Assembly (NCBI GenBank): GCA_963580285.1
Contig: OY757026.1
Coordinates: 50,009,143 to 50,073,142, forward strand
Reading direction: 5' to 3'
DNA: 64,000 nt
Origin: Lucinisca nassula
Taxonomy: Eukaryota; Mollusca; Bivalvia; Lucinida; Lucinidae
The position numbers were made by a program, and so were the translations under genes. Every line of letters starts with the position of its first letter. Within the stretch, counting starts at the first letter, position 1. The notes under the pieces were generated by a model that saw only the letters and a program-made list of their open reading frames with translations, was not told the origin of the DNA and ran no database searches. Below, in pieces: positions 50,549-60,879 of the stretch.

Positions 50549-50747
50549 GATTGGCAGTTTAATTGTTAACCTTTAAAATGCCAGGCTAAATATCAAAGCA
50601 GGCAGCAGTATGTTTTTTTTTATATTTTGTTTTTTCTATCATGATTTTCTGTGATATATCAGCAGACTGTCAAATAAAATGTCAAACCTTATTAAAAAAA
50701 AAAAAGAAAAATAATGTCATTTGGTGTAGTTGTAATTCACTCCACTT

Positions 50748-51052
50748 TAGCCCCCACCCGTAGGGGCTTGAAGAAATATATGGGCTGCATGATGCTTCCA
50801 CGCAGAGCTGAATCCGGCCCGCACACTAGTACTGGTAAACCGCTTAGAGGATCTAAGCCTGTCCACGAACCGCGGTGCGAGGCGGACGGTCCATGCTAAT
50901 AAACCCTATTGGTTTCATTGGGCGACAGGGCTTGAGATGTCATTTCATCTCAATGTCGGGTAAATGTCCCACAAAATTGGAAGCAGTGTCTCCAAAATGA
51001 CCTTTACAGTGTTGACGGGAACGTTAAACCTCAAATCAAAAAAAAAAAAAAA
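50748..51052 (+). mobile_element. SINE A copy 19, with poly-A tail
   Basis: A perfect 14-bp duplication, AATTCACTCCACTT, lies at 50734-50747 and 51053-51066. Complete copy, but the tail is a run of about 17 A in place of CAAA repeats. Confidence 0.95.
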
Positions 51053-51118
51053 AATTCACTCCACTTGGGTTCAAACTTAAGCAAATCAGTGACAAGCATT
51101 ACTGAAGCAGACAATTTA

Positions 51119-51245
51119 CCTACTATTATTACTACTACTCCTACTACTACTGCAACAACTACTCCTCCTCCTCCTCCTCCTCCTCCTCCTACACTACTTC
51201 TACTATTACTACTTCTACGTCTACTACTACTAGTAGTTACTTCTA
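51119..51245. repeat. (CTA)/(CTC) microsatellite
   Basis: TACTACTAC, CTCCTCCTCC and TACTACTACTAG tracts. The open frame 51065-51286 (poly-T, poly-P, poly-L) is a product of this repeat. Confidence 0.92.
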
Positions 51246-51247
51246 CA

Positions 51248-51410
51248 CAGGAACCTCTTTATAACATTATCTTTTTATGTGTTTGAATATAACATAGTTA
51301 AAACAAATGGTTACCAGAAATGGATAGGTTATATAAAATATGACTTTCCATGGTTATTTTTCTATATAATCTACACATTTTTGTTTGGATATAACACAGT
51401 CTGCTCAAAT
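51248..51410. mobile_element. pogo-like MITE M8, partial copy
   Basis: AACCTCTTTATAACATTATC, AATATAACATAGTTAAAAC, then CATGGTTATTTTTCTATATAATC and TTTGTTTGGATATAACACAG match M8. It also shows an unoccupied H2 target sequence. The right end is lost. Confidence 0.75.
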
Positions 51411-51419
51411 TTTGGACTC

Positions 51420-51668
51420 CTGGGCCCAGTTGTTCAAAGCATCGTTAGCTTAATGAGCTCGTTAGTGGTCATATTGTTAACTGTTCTAGCAACTTTAATA
51501 TGTAAAATTTTGGTATTTTTGCTAAAAAAATATGAGCAGCTTTTGCTTCCGCAAAAGCTGCTCACATTTTTTCTGCAAAAATATTAGCATATTTCCCATA
51601 ATAAATGGTCAAAGTTTTAACGATACGTTAACTAACGACGTTGTTAGTTTTGAACAAACGGCCCCAGG
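51420..51668. repeat. Inverted-repeat element, GGGGCCGTTTGTTCAAA type
   Basis: CTGGGCCCAGTTGTTCAAAG at the left is mirrored by TTTTGAACAAACGGCCCCAG at the right. TATGAGCAGCTTTTGCTTCC with GCAAAAGCTGCTCA forms the central palindrome. About 250 bp, no coding sequence; probably a MITE. Confidence 0.78.
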
Positions 51669-51681
51669 AAAATAATTTTAT

Positions 51682-51868
51682 CCCTTGTCCCACTGATCAC
51701 AACAATTGCCACCTTTGCAGACAGTTTAGATTCAGCCATCTGATCAGGATCTACACAATTTTGTCATTCAGATTATGAATTGAACAAATAAATTGCATCA
51801 AGTAATTTGATTGGTTGATAGTAAGAAATTGGTGTGGCAAATTTAATTTATTCAGCAGGATAAGGGTC
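51682..51868. mobile_element. MITE M1, copy 10, partial P1
   Basis: CCCTTGTCCCACTGATC ... TTCAGCAGGATAAGGG, with ATTTGATTGGTTGATAG and TTGGTGTGGC inside. One P1 arm is shortened (TTCAGCCATCTGATCAGG). Confidence 0.82.
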
Positions 51869-51961
51869 AAGCAAAGAAGTTGCAGTGTGTTTCTTTGCAG
51901 ATGTTCTGCCATATTTTCACGAATGTTATTGGAAAAAAAAAAGAATGTTTATGACAGTTGT

Positions 51962-52266
51962 TTTTGTTTGTTTGATTTGAAGTTTAACTTCCCCGTCAAC
52001 ACTGTAAAGGTCATTTTGGAGACGTTGCTTCCAATTTTGTGTGACTTTTACCCGACCTTGAGATGAAATAACATCTCAAGCCCTGCCGCCCAATGAAACC
52101 AATAGGGTTTATTAGCATGGACGGGCCGACTCCCACTGCTTTGCCTGGGCAGGCTTAGATCATCTAAGCGGTTTACCAGTACTCGTGTGCGGGTCGGTTT
52201 CAGTTCTGCATGGAATCATCATGCAGCCCATCTATTTCTTCAAGCCCCGATGGGCGGGGGCTGATC
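51962..52266 (-). mobile_element. SINE A copy 20
   Basis: A perfect 11-bp duplication, ATGACAGTTGT, lies at 51951-51961 and 52267-52277. Complete copy with the CTGCTTTGCCTGGGCAGG core variant. Confidence 0.94.
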
Positions 52267-52306
52267 ATGACAGTTGTGCGAAGTAACTATATTCCTGCTT
52301 TTTTAA

Positions 52307-52502
52307 CCAATTGTATGCAGGAAACCCTTAAAGGTGTACCTAGGAAAACAGTGCAGGTCCAGATTAGATGCCTGCGCTAATTGCTAAAAGAATTTTCCGT
52401 CAAAAATAGAATAAAAATGTAAAAATAGGCCTGACACCCCTTATATGTCAAATGGACTTGTCCAACATATAGCAATGGAAGAGTCCACTAATATACAATG
52501 GG
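52307..52502. mobile_element. MITE M2, copy 2
   Basis: TTAA at 52303-52306 and 52503-52506 flanks CCAATTGTATGCAGG ... ATATACAATGGGT. AAAACAGTGCAGGTCCAG and ATGCCTGCGCTAATTGC are a shortened P1, and AAAAATAGGCCTGACACCCC follows. Confidence 0.88.
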
Positions 52503-52507
52503 TTTAA

Positions 52508-52612
52508 CCATTTCCCTGATGAACCAGGATAATGCTCTATTTTTTTGCAAACAGTGTAGATCCAGATCAGATGGCTTCATGACTTAGACCTATACTGTTT
52601 GCAATTGCAGAG
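52508..52612. mobile_element. MITE M1-like fragment
   Basis: CCTGATGAACCAGGATAATG, GCAAACAGTGTAGATCCAG, ATCAGATGGCTTCATGAC and CCTATACTGTTTGC show one M1 end and a truncated P1. Confidence 0.68.
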
Positions 52613-52877
52613 GTATGAAATACATTGTATTTTGAGGATGTTCATCTTTAAACCGTGTTTTATCAGTTACCCCCTATAATAATTGCATTGAAGCACATTG
52701 ACCTGATGAAGATATGCTAGTGGGTGAAAAATCGGTCTGGTACACCCCAAAAAAGTAGAAAATGCACCTGACCTTCTGTTGCGTAATTGACGCCTTGCAT
52801 CTGACTTAAACCAGACTCGAACCCTCAGCAGTGATAGAGCTAAGGATTTAAAGGGGTCCGCTTTTACCGTATAACTG

Positions 52878-53045
52878 TGTGTATTTGGACTGACAGGCCT
52901 GAGCAAACAGTGTAAACCCAGATGAGATGCCGCAATATGCGGCATCTCATCAGGGTCTACACTGTTTGCCACTCATTCAGCTATCTTAAGGCACATCAAT
53001 GGGTAGTTAATTGAACTTGTTCAATTTTTAGGACAAGCTTAGTTA
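52878..53045. mobile_element. M4-like MITE with altered P1 stem
   Basis: TTACCGTATAACTGTGTG begins it. P1 (52912-52965) reads ACCCAGATGAGATGCCGC and GCGGCATCTCATCAGGGT: the usual GATCAGA/TCTGATC stem is GATGAGA/TCTCATC here, changed on both arms. The right side (AAGGCACATCAATGGGTAG) is shared with 39475 and 46575. Confidence 0.82.
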
Positions 53046-53049
53046 GATG

Positions 53050-53363
53050 TTTGTGTGTTTATATTGGAGTTTAGTTATAATAATGACCCAGTCAACACGA
53101 TTTAGGTCATTTTTGAGCAGTCAGTTTACCTATCCACACTTTTCCTGGGCATGTTTATACGTAAGCAGTCAACCAGTACAGTGCATATTCTTTCACCAGA
53201 AACTGACAACTGCACTTCTTGAATCAGTGGAAGGGAGAGGATAACTGCAGAAAAGATTTCATGATCAATCTCCACTAAGAGTGTTGCTGACCCCAGCAGG
53301 TATCTAACCTGCGTCCTCCTGATCACCAGACAGACGCGCATCCGACTGAGCTACCGAGGCCGG
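53050..53363 (-). mobile_element. SINE B copy
   Basis: The minus strand shows GCCTCGGTAGCTCAGTCGG (A box), a decayed B box (GCAGGTTAGATACCTGC), GGGGTCAGCAACACTC, the body, AAACATGCCCAGGAAAAG, and the tail GTTGACTGGGTCATTATTA. Complete but diverged. Confidence 0.88.
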
Positions 53364-53369
53364 CTGACT

Positions 53370-53799
53370 TTGTAGGCAGTAATGCTTATTTTTCAGTATT
53401 TTTGCTGAAACAAAACTTAGTTTCCAGTATGCTCTAGAATTTTCTGTTGTGCTTCAAGGGATTTTGCCTCAGAGCAAAACTAACATTAAAGATTACAAGT
53501 CAGAAAACTAATTTCATGCAAACTTTAAAGCTTCATTTTCAATATTGCTGATATTTATCCATAACTTTATTATCCTCAAAAGCTTTTATGAACTTTGAAA
53601 CAAAGAAGCTTCAATCAGGTGATGATGAGCATTACCTTGAGGCAAAAGGATGCCTGATAGAGTACATTTTGTCAGACTTTGAGTAGGTCCTACAATACCG
53701 ATGAAAAGACAACCAGCAACAGAGCATTGCATGGCCGCTTAACTAAATCAGATCTCAGACTTACTGGTACTCTGTTCCCATGGTAAGGTATACTATACA
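53370..53799. other. No gene recognised
   Basis: AT-rich stretch after SINE B without a recognisable exon, RNA or repeat family. Confidence 0.4.
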
Positions 53800-53870
53800 A
53801 ACAGCAAAGGTTTTGATGAGACTGCACATATGTGCAGTCTCGTCAAAACCTTTGCTGTTTTCTTTTGTGA
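53800..53870. repeat. Hairpin-forming inverted repeat
   Basis: AACAGCAAAGGTTTTGATGAG then ACTGCACAT, mirrored by ATGTGCAGTCTCGTCAAAACC and TTTGCTGTT. It is placed like P1, but the stem is different. Similar AAGGTTC-type arms occur at 54785-54870. Confidence 0.75.
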
Positions 53871-54114
53871 CGTATGGGCTTTTTATGCCTAATCTGGCTC
53901 GTTTTTTTTTTTTTTTTATCGGAAGGCTGCCGTGATGCGGGGAAATCCCGAGGGTCATAAAATATTGGTGAAATACAGTAATTTTAATGAATTGTCTATA
54001 TATTTAAAAGGTTTGGGGCTGATTAACAATTGATTTTGTTTGTTGCTGCTGGCAAGTTTTTGAAGAGTAACTGAATGGCGCGTAGAATAGTAAGAAAGGT
54101 AGATTTGTTTCTTT

Positions 54115-54199
54115 AAAGATAAAGATAAAAAGGCTTTGTAAAAGGTGCATATCCGAAACAAATAACATAAGCTCTGTAGAGCTTTTATTGCGACAAACA
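54115..54199 (-). mobile_element. SINE D 3' fragment
   Basis: AAAGATAAAGATAAAAAGGC, GCATATCCGAAACAAATAAC and AGCTCTGTAGAGCTTTTATTG then CGACAAACA match the SINE D 3' end. GGGTTGACCCCTATTGACATGG follows, a phrase also at 22859, so the fragment adjoins another dispersed repeat. Confidence 0.85.
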
Positions 54200-54511
54200 G
54201 GGTTGACCCCTATTGACATGGGAGACAATAATACTTTTGCAGGAGTTGCCGTTCCCATTCCCTTATAGGGTTAAACAAAACAGCTCATTTTTCTGTTCAG
54301 CACCACTCTCCTAGCTCAGAATTAATTTAGTGTGGCCCACCAGTGCTTTGATTGTATCTGGTCTTACTAGTACAGTGTTTGACATTGGCAAACAATTAAG
54401 ACCCAGATCAGATTTTTTACGTTATCCAATCAGATGTTGCGTTACATACGCAAGTGCATTAGAATGTGTTTTGACTTTGTGGCTTGAGTTTTCGCTCATT
54501 GTTTTGTGGCT

Positions 54512-54716
54512 GACCGAACATGAGTACTGGTAAAAAGCTTTAAAGGTCTATTAACGCCAGCCCAGGCAAAGTGGTGCGAGTCAGACTGTCCATGCATATA
54601 AAAGGGCTAGAATTCACATTTAATTTCACTTTTGGGTAAAAATCCCACAAAATTGGAAACAACATCACCAAAATGACCTAAATAGTGTTGATGGGGAGGT
54701 AAAACCTCAACTCAGA
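54512..54716 (+). mobile_element. SINE A copy 21, degraded
   Basis: GAGTACTGGTAAAAAGCTT, CCAGCCCAGGCAAAGTGG, GCGAGTCAGACTGTCCATGC, AAATTGGAAACAACATCACC and GTAAAACCTCAACTCAGAC keep SINE A order. The 5' third is missing and a central piece is deleted. Confidence 0.85.
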
Positions 54717-54739
54717 CAGTCGACATTTTCTGGAGACAG

Positions 54740-55000
54740 TTTTGCTTGGCACGGATCATTTGGGCCGCGTCATGCGATTTTGGTACTTATCGCCTATGCG
54801 AGCAGCGAAGGTTCAGGCGAGCCTGCGCATCCGCGCAGTCTCGCCAGAACCTTCGCTGCTCGCTCATACAAGCAGTGAATCAAGAGGAACCTTCAGACAG
54901 AAAGCCATATCCCTGGCCCCTCTGAATGGCTGGGCATGCGCAGTTAAAACTTGTCATGACGGAATGCTTGAAGACCCAAATTCGCTTGGCACGGATCATT
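54740..55000. repeat. GC-rich palindromic element
   Basis: TTGGCACGGATCATTTGGG (54748) and TTGGCACGGATCATTTGGA (54984) are direct repeats around a palindrome GCGAAGGTTCAGGCGAGCC / TCGCCAGAACCTTCGC, with GCGCATCCGCGC at its centre. The 110-residue open frame here is not a recognised protein. Confidence 0.6.
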
Positions 55001-55196
55001 TGGATATCAAGAAACTGATGCAGTGTAAGAGTAGATGTTTAGACACACAATGTGTCAGACACACAAGGGAATAGTCTCTTGATATCAGCTCAAGATTTTT
55101 TATTTGACATTTTCTTTCCTTTGAAGCACTCGTACTGAAGTCGGGGACAGTGATATTATTGATGCTTTGTATGAAAATTGGTTGAATTTTGGTTAT

Positions 55197-55418
55197 CCCT
55201 TTTGGTACCGAATGGAATCTTCCTCCTTATATATAGCAGGAGTCCATTTCAAAATTAAGGGGGTGTCAGGTTGTGTTTTCATCAAAATTTATTTGGAAAA
55301 TGACAGAACTTTTAGCAAACAGTGGAGGCCCTGATCAGACGCCGCGTTCTGCGGCGTCTGATCTGGGCCTGCACTTTTTGCCATGGTACCTGTTTTGGGG
55401 TTTCTGGTACCAAATGGG
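55197..55418. mobile_element. MITE M3, complete copy
   Basis: CCCTTTTGGTACCGAATGG and TTTCTGGTACCAAATGGG are inverted ends, next to TTAT (left) and TTAA (right). P1 (55320-55378) is of the CGCCGC type: GGCCCTGATCAGACGCCGC and GCGGCGTCTGATCTGGGCC, differing at one mirrored position. Confidence 0.9.
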
Positions 55419-55599
55419 TTAACTCGTAATACTTCAAGCATGAATATTTGCAGAGGATATTAAGCATTGCCCTGCTGAATGAATTGTTGTTGCCACACCC
55501 ATTTCTTACTCTCATATATTAGAAAAACATGCCTATTCAGATATATTGAAAATTTTATCACTGATAAATGAAAATTTTTCGATAAAATCTTATATTTTT

Positions 55600-55914
55600 A
55601 GCTTGGCTGTTTTCGAAGAAAACGACAAGGTATTTTTAAAAAACAGCCGAAGTATTGTAAAAGCCCTGGCGTCGTCGGCATTGTCTGCGTCATCGTGCAA
55701 AAACTTGGACATTTTGTAATATCTCTGTCATTACTGAACATATTTACTTGAATCTCAGACTAGTTGTTCATTATGAAAAGGGGAACTCATACCAATAAGT
55801 GAGGTAACTCTTAAATTATTTTTGGCACAGTTATGGCCCTTTTTCAACTTAGAATTTTTGTTTTCTAAAAGAAACTGCAGCCGAGCGTTGGCACCCGTAT
55901 GCGGTGCTCTTGTT
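55600..55914 (+). mobile_element. Array element H2, single-unit copy
   Basis: The same ends as 19769-20892: AGCTTGGCTGTTTTCGAAG after five T, and GCCGAGCGTTGGCACCC, a CCGTATGCGG hairpin and TGCTCTTGTT. Only one internal unit (CTTGGACATTTTGTAATATC to CCCTTTTTCAACTTAG). It lies in a P2-type MITE (TTTCGGCTCAAAACATAG resumes at 55917). Confidence 0.88.
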
Positions 55915-55956
55915 ATATTTCGGCTCAAAACATAGATTGTGGGAACTCGTTAGAAC

Positions 55957-56109
55957 TGACTGAAGGAGAGTCTGATCAGAGTCTACACTGTTTGCCATTC
56001 CATCTGCACCCTTTGGACTCCTTGCTTGATCATGAAACAAATTTGTTATAAGTTCAGGAAAATTATGGCAAGTCCTTAAGGTGTCCGAAATTTTAGGACT
56101 TTTACGGTA
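55957..56109. mobile_element. MITE M4, partial
   Basis: GGAGAGTCTGATCAGAGTC, TACACTGTTTGCCATTCC, TGCTTGATCATGAAACAAATT and TTAGGACTTTTACGGTA give the right two thirds of M4. One P1 arm is lost at the junction with P2-type sequence at 55955. Confidence 0.78.
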
Positions 56110-56154
56110 TCAAAAAATAAAGGTATTGAAAATAATCCAAACAGGAAACACTAA

Positions 56155-56344
56155 CCCTTCTCCTGCTGAATATTCAGTTTAGCCACTCCCATTTCTGACT
56201 CCTGAACCAATCAGATTGCTTGATGTATTTTATTCTTACAAAGCCATAAACTTAATGTCAAACAGTGTAGATCCTGATCAGATGGCTGATCTGGATCTAG
56301 ACTGTTTCCAAAGATAGGGGTTGTCGTGAACAGCATGATAAGAG
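56155..56344. mobile_element. MITE M1, copy 11, with CTAA duplication
   Basis: CTAA at 56151-56154 and 56345-56348 flanks CCCTTCTCCTGCTGAATATTC ... GAACAGCATGATAAGAG. CTAA is the complement of the TTAG found around copy 4. P1 has lost its loop (GATCAGATGGCTGATCTGG). Confidence 0.9.
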
Positions 56345-56429
56345 CTAAGCTGCTGATTAGACTAGACTGATTTCATTACAATTACACACCCATAAGACAT
56401 AATGCCCAAAATAAATGTTGTTTCTTCCC

Positions 56430-56600
56430 CCCCTCCAAACATAGCATAGGTTATGGGTGCTCGTTAGAACCGCCTCATCGAATACCCACAGCCTATGACT
56501 AGGACAGAAATAAGCGAAATAATGTATACCTCTGTAAACCCCAGTTTTCTCTATAAAGTGGGGTTAAGTCAGGGGTGTACATTTCAAAGACTTTTAATAC
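56430..56600. mobile_element. P2-type MITE, copy 6
   Basis: CATAGCATAGGTTATGGGTGC, TCGTTAGAACCGCCTCATCG, ATACCCACAGCCTATGAC and TAAACCCCAGTTTTCTC. Half of the right arm is missing. Confidence 0.78.
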
Positions 56601-57059
56601 TGGCTGCATGCTGGAACCGTTGTTGTTAGCAAATGACAAAAATAGGTTTTTTTCATGATGTGGCTCAACTATAGCAATATTTTTCCTTCTTTTTTTTTTT
56701 CAAAGAAAAATATGCTTGGCTTGACATTTTGTATAAATTGATGAAAGTTAATGAAACATTTAACCTAGCTGTTTCATCGGTATCATTAAAATGAAACCGG
56801 GTTTGACATCGCATGTGAATCATCTGCCTTCCCTAAGCTGGCAGTTCACACGAAAAAAATTGCTGTTCTCCGAAATTGGTTAAAAGCCATTATTTCAGCT
56901 GAAACATAATATTGTGTAATTTCTGTTTTTTTTTGCCTCCTTGAAAGATAAAATTAGGTTGTCTAAAATTTCTGTGGTATCGGTAAACATGATCCTTGGC
57001 ATTTCGATTAAGCATCTGTGAGCTAAAACAACGATTTTCTTGCCCCCTGAAGTAGCTTT

Positions 57060-57184
57060 ATAAAGAGTTCAAGAATAAAGTACGATTATTCTTGAAAAGT
57101 TCTTAAAGACTGTTCTTTAACAGTTCATGAATGAAGTTCTTATACAGTTCAAGGAACTGTTTTAAGAATTTTTGTTCTTGAACT
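57060..57184. repeat. Inverted repeat with AGTTCTTAA words
   Basis: AGTTCAAGAATAAAGTACG and TTTTTGTTCTTGAACT are mirrored ends; AAGTTCTTAAAGACTGTTC and ACAGTTCAAGGAACTG lie inside. A small palindromic element, class unknown. Confidence 0.6.
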
Positions 57185-57569
57185 ACAGTAGAATTCCTAT
57201 ATTAAGACTGCCTTTGGGACTGTTCAAAAGACCACTTTGGAATTTTGAACAGTCCCAGAAGTGGTCTCCCAGTAGAGCACACAGAATGTAGGCAACAAAG
57301 CAAAAATGTACCTGCTTCTAAAAGCATAGACTCTCTTAATTTTAGGTGGTCTTAACCCCCGGATATGCCTTATCTTTGAAACAATGTAGATTCAGATCAG
57401 ATGGCTTCTGACGAAGCCATCTGATCAGGATCTACATTGTTTGCCATTCAGATTGTGAATTTGTTGCAATAATTTGCATCAAGTAATCTGATTGGCTGAT
57501 AATCGGTAGTGGGTGTGGCATATTTAAATATTCAGCAGAACAAGGGTTAATAGCAGAATTTCACTGTAT
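57185..57569. mobile_element. MITE M6 copy 1, split by M1
   Basis: TACAGTAGAATTCCTATATTAAG and, after the M1 insertion (57356-57546), TTAATAGCAGAATTTCACTGTA are its inverted ends. GGGACTGTTCAAAAGACC and GAACAGTCCCAGAAGTGG form the internal palindrome. The copy at 59285-59496 shows the uninterrupted CTTAATAGCGG site. Confidence 0.88.
57356..57546. mobile_element. MITE M1, copy 12, inside M6
   Basis: TTAA at 57352-57355 and 57547-57550. The unoccupied M6 copy has a single TTAA here, so TTAA is the true target duplication. The first bases of M1 (CTTGTCCTGCTGAGC) are deleted. P1 lies at 57390-57437. Confidence 0.94.
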
Positions 57570-57867
57570 TCTTGAGTGACCTTCACCTTTGCAGAAGCAG
57601 TACTATATGAAGCAGTTTTCTAGCATATGTGCATGCTTTTTAGTTTATTTTGCATTGCCTATGTAGAATATAAACATAAAACTGTGGAGTTTGTTTATGA
57701 TAATTTGATGGCTTCAGATTTGCATGACAGGTAATCATTAAGACCATACCTGAGCGCCATCACTCAGCTATTAGCAGAGACATCATAATTATACAGAGGT
57801 AATATTATGAGCTGTGACAGGTTAAAAGATCCTCTAGATATTTTATCCATGTAGCACTAAGCAGCCT

Positions 57868-58047
57868 TTGTTTGTTAGGGCCGGGCCCCGCACTGAAAGT
57901 GTGGGTGCCCTATAGTAATCACTCTGTCCGTCCGTCTGTCTGTCTGTCTGTCCGTCCGTCTGTCCGTCCACAAATTTTTTTATCCTCCATAACTTTTTAT
58001 TATTCCTGGATGGATTTAAATATTACTTAGCATCACTCTGTCCGTCC

Positions 58048-58105
<58 letters not shown>

Positions 58106-58976
58106 CCGTCTGTCCGTCCACAAATTTTTTTATCCTCCATAACTTTCTTATTCCTGGATGGATTTAAATATTACTTGGCAGAAATGTTAACCATAATGTG
58201 ATGGAGTGTTGCGCGCAAGACTCAGGTCCGTACCTCAAAGGTCAAGGTCATACTTAGAGGTTAAAGGTCAAAAAAGGGTCTTTCCTGTGTCCAATTAATA
58301 ACTTTGTTATTATTCCTGGATGGATTTAAATATTACTTGGCAGAAATGTTAACCATAATGTGACGAAGTGTCACACGCAAGACCCACAGCCGTACCTCAA
58401 AGGTCAAGGTCATACTTAGAGATAAAAGGTCAAAAAAGCGTCTTTTTTATTGTGTCCAATCTATAACTTTCTTATACCTGGATGGATTTAAATATTACTT
58501 AGCAGAAATATTAACCATAATGTGACAGTGTGTCACGCGCAAGACCCAGGTCCGTACCTCAAAGGTCAAGGTCATACTTAGAGGTGAAAGGAAAAAAAAA
58601 CGTCTTTTTTAACATCAGCATTTTCCTACTCCTCTGATAGCGCTGCGGGGGCCCTAGTCAGTTTCACTGACAGTTCTAGTTTGTTTGATTTGAGGTTTAA
58701 CATCCCCGTCAACACTGTAAAGGTCATTTTGGAGACGTTGCTTCCAATTTTGTGGGACTTTTACCCGACATTGAGATGAAATGACATCTCAAGCCCTGTC
58801 CCCCAATGAAACCAATAGGGTTTATTAACAAGGGCGGTCCGCCTCGCACCGCGGTTCCTGGACAGGCTTAGATCCTCTAAGCGGTTTACCAGTACTAGTG
58901 TGCGGGCAGGATTCAGCTCTGCGTGGAAGCATCATGCAAACCATATATTTCTTCAAGCCCCTATGGGCGGGGGCCG
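57868..58976 (-). mobile_element. SINE A copy 22, carrying H5 in its tail
   Basis: A perfect 12-bp duplication, ACTAAGCAGCCT, lies at 57856-57867 and 58977-58988. SINE A sequence is TTTGTTTGTT (57867-57876) and TGTTTGATTTGAGG onward (58682-58976). The array element H5 sits between two T of the tail. Confidence 0.94.
57877..58681 (+). mobile_element. Array element H5, 805 bp
   Basis: It starts AGGGCCGGGCCCCGCACTG and ends GGGGGCCCTAGTCAG, TTTCACTGAC and AGTTCTAGTT (stem-loop at 58657-58671). Inside are (TCTG/TCCG)n tracts (57924-57968, 58031-58113) and about three units with AGGTCAAGGTCATACTTAG and CCTGGATGGATTTAAATATTAC. The insertion point in the SINE tail shows T|T with no duplication. A deletion derivative is at 1921-2049. 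Confidence 0.88.
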
Positions 58977-59035
58977 ACTAAGCAGCCTAGCTTCCCGTAA
59001 AAAGACATTGGCAAACAGAGTACTATAATGATCCT

Positions 59036-59226
59036 ATTGGGACGGATAGGCTTAAGCAAACACTGCAGACCAAGATGAAGGAGCAGTCTGATCAGGATCT
59101 ACACTGTTTGCTATTCTGTCTGCACCTTTTGGACTCTTTGATGGATCATGAAGCAAATTTGTTGAAATCTTAGGAGAATTACAGCAAGTCCTCTAGGTGT
59201 CCCAGTTTTTATGAATTTTACGGTAG
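59036..59226. mobile_element. MITE M4, copy
   Basis: ATTGGGACGGATAGGCTTAAG, GGAGCAGTCTGATCAGGATC, TACACTGTTTGCTATTCTG, GATGGATCATGAAGCAAATT and ATGAATTTTACGGTAG. The left P1 arm is shortened. Confidence 0.82.
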
Positions 59227-59284
59227 ACCCTGTCAGAGCAAAGTCTGACCAGGGTCTAGAAGCACACATTTTATTTTTCAGAAT

Positions 59285-59496
59285 GTACAGTAAAATTCTT
59301 CTATTAGGACCACCTTTGGGACTGTTCAAAAGTGGTCTTAAAGACCACTTTTGAACAGTCCCAAAGGTGGTCCCTGACCAGAGGGTATTGTGGGCAGAAA
59401 TCACAAAGAAAAATTCAGTGTGCCCTTCAAAATAAGCTTTTTATAGCAAAATTAGTCATAATTTTAGGTGGTCTTAATAGCGGAATTTTATTGTAT
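59285..59496. mobile_element. MITE M6, intact copy
   Basis: TACAGTAAAATTCTTCTATT and GCGGAATTTTATTGTA are its ends. The left half holds a near-perfect palindrome (59306-59372) with arms ACCACCTTTGGGACTGTTC and its mirror. It contains the empty TTAA site used by M1 in the other copy. Confidence 0.88.
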
Positions 59497-59499
59497 ATA

Positions 59500-60654
59500 A
59501 GAAATTAAACAAACATGACATATAGTCCGGGATTTGAGACCAGATTTCGAAAAATTTAATGCACCCAAAATTCTCACGCTTTGTTTGTGTTGTTTCATTG
59601 AGATAGAAGCTTAATCTATATGACATGTGATTATTTAGCAAATTTGATGGGGAAAAGGGGTTGAAAATTACATGTGTTTACACCCACCCCCATGCGAATG
59701 GCATAGTTGGATTAAGTTTAGTTATGTGTAGCTTGCGCTTACAACTGAATGTTGATTTATTGCATCAGCCAAAATATTTGTCAATACCCGAAGATACCAA
59801 AATTCATGATATGACGTAACTACAACCGGTGTCACCATAAATTTTGACCACTGAAATTTTACCCCCAGAAATTTGGTAAATTTTACACTATTTTTACGCT
59901 AAAGAATTTTTAGTATGTTTTGAAATAATTTCTTTTTCGTCAGTATACAGGACGGTTATTTTTGCACATGCATGTGAAACTTGATGACTCTGTGTCAATC
60001 TGGGCATGAACAAGGGACTCAGATACCTAGGGACCCTTTTGCTGGGTTTTTCCTGCTGAGTCAGAGATCGTGATAAAAATCCATATTAAAACATACATAA
60101 AATAAATATTTTTTTCTGGCTGGTCACAGATGTATCAAAACAGGGGCCAACAGATATAGTTTTGAAAAATTACCGATGTCCATTTCCTTCTGGTTCTTAT
60201 TTAGTGAGGTGAATATACATCACCAAGCATATTTGTCAGCGATGAACTATCAAGTGATTCCCTAAACTGGTGACTTGAATCTATCAACATTTAATAAATA
60301 CATTGTATATTTCAAGCTTCATTATCCATAGTTTCCAGTTTGTGCTGAAGGCTCCCAAACTAACATCGATATTATTATATTTTAAACACCTAAATGTTAC
60401 TGGCCACTACAAGGTCTCTATTGAAATCTTACTGGGTACCTTATTTTCTGGTAAGACGCCCGATTAAAAATAAATAGTAACCGAGCTTTAATGTAATGTA
60501 AAGCCACCCCTTAAATATTCTTCCTTCTTCCCTTTTCCAAGGGTAGTGGTATAACCTGCAAACGTGCATCTTACTTTCTACCTTTACATTGCCTTCGATA
60601 ACCTTGTCCTTTTATTCACCATTAGCTCTTAATTATCCTGTGTCTCTTGTCACA
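59500..60654. other. No gene or repeat recognised
   Basis: This 1.1 kb stretch has no repeat family seen elsewhere in the window and no convincing exon. It could be intron or intergenic sequence. Confidence 0.4.
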
Positions 60655-60860
60655 CATTACGATAACTCACCCGTGCGACATAGTGCATTTTTCACTTCTC
60701 CAAAATGGCTACTTTTCTTATGAAAATCCTTGATATGTTTGTTATAAATGTTCACAACATAGGTTGAGAGTGCTCGTTATTACCGCCTCAGGCGGTTTTA
60801 ACGAGTACCCACAACATATATCTTGGAACAGAAATAATGTTTACCCCCAGTTTTCTCTAT
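60655..60860. mobile_element. P2-type MITE, copy 7
   Basis: ACGATAACTCACCCGTGCG, TTCACAACATAGGTTGAGAG, TGCTCGTTATTACCGCCTCAGG, CGGTTTTAACGAGTACCC and CCCCAGTTTTCTCTATATAAA. Both palindrome arms are present. Confidence 0.82.
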
Positions 60861-60879
60861 ATAAATATGTTCTATAAAA

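Noticed and set aside
51065..51286. Poly-Thr, poly-Pro, poly-Leu frame
   Set aside because: It is a microsatellite translation.
54742..55074. 110-residue open frame in a GC-rich stretch
   Set aside because: It runs through a palindrome and a direct repeat and has no recognisable domain.
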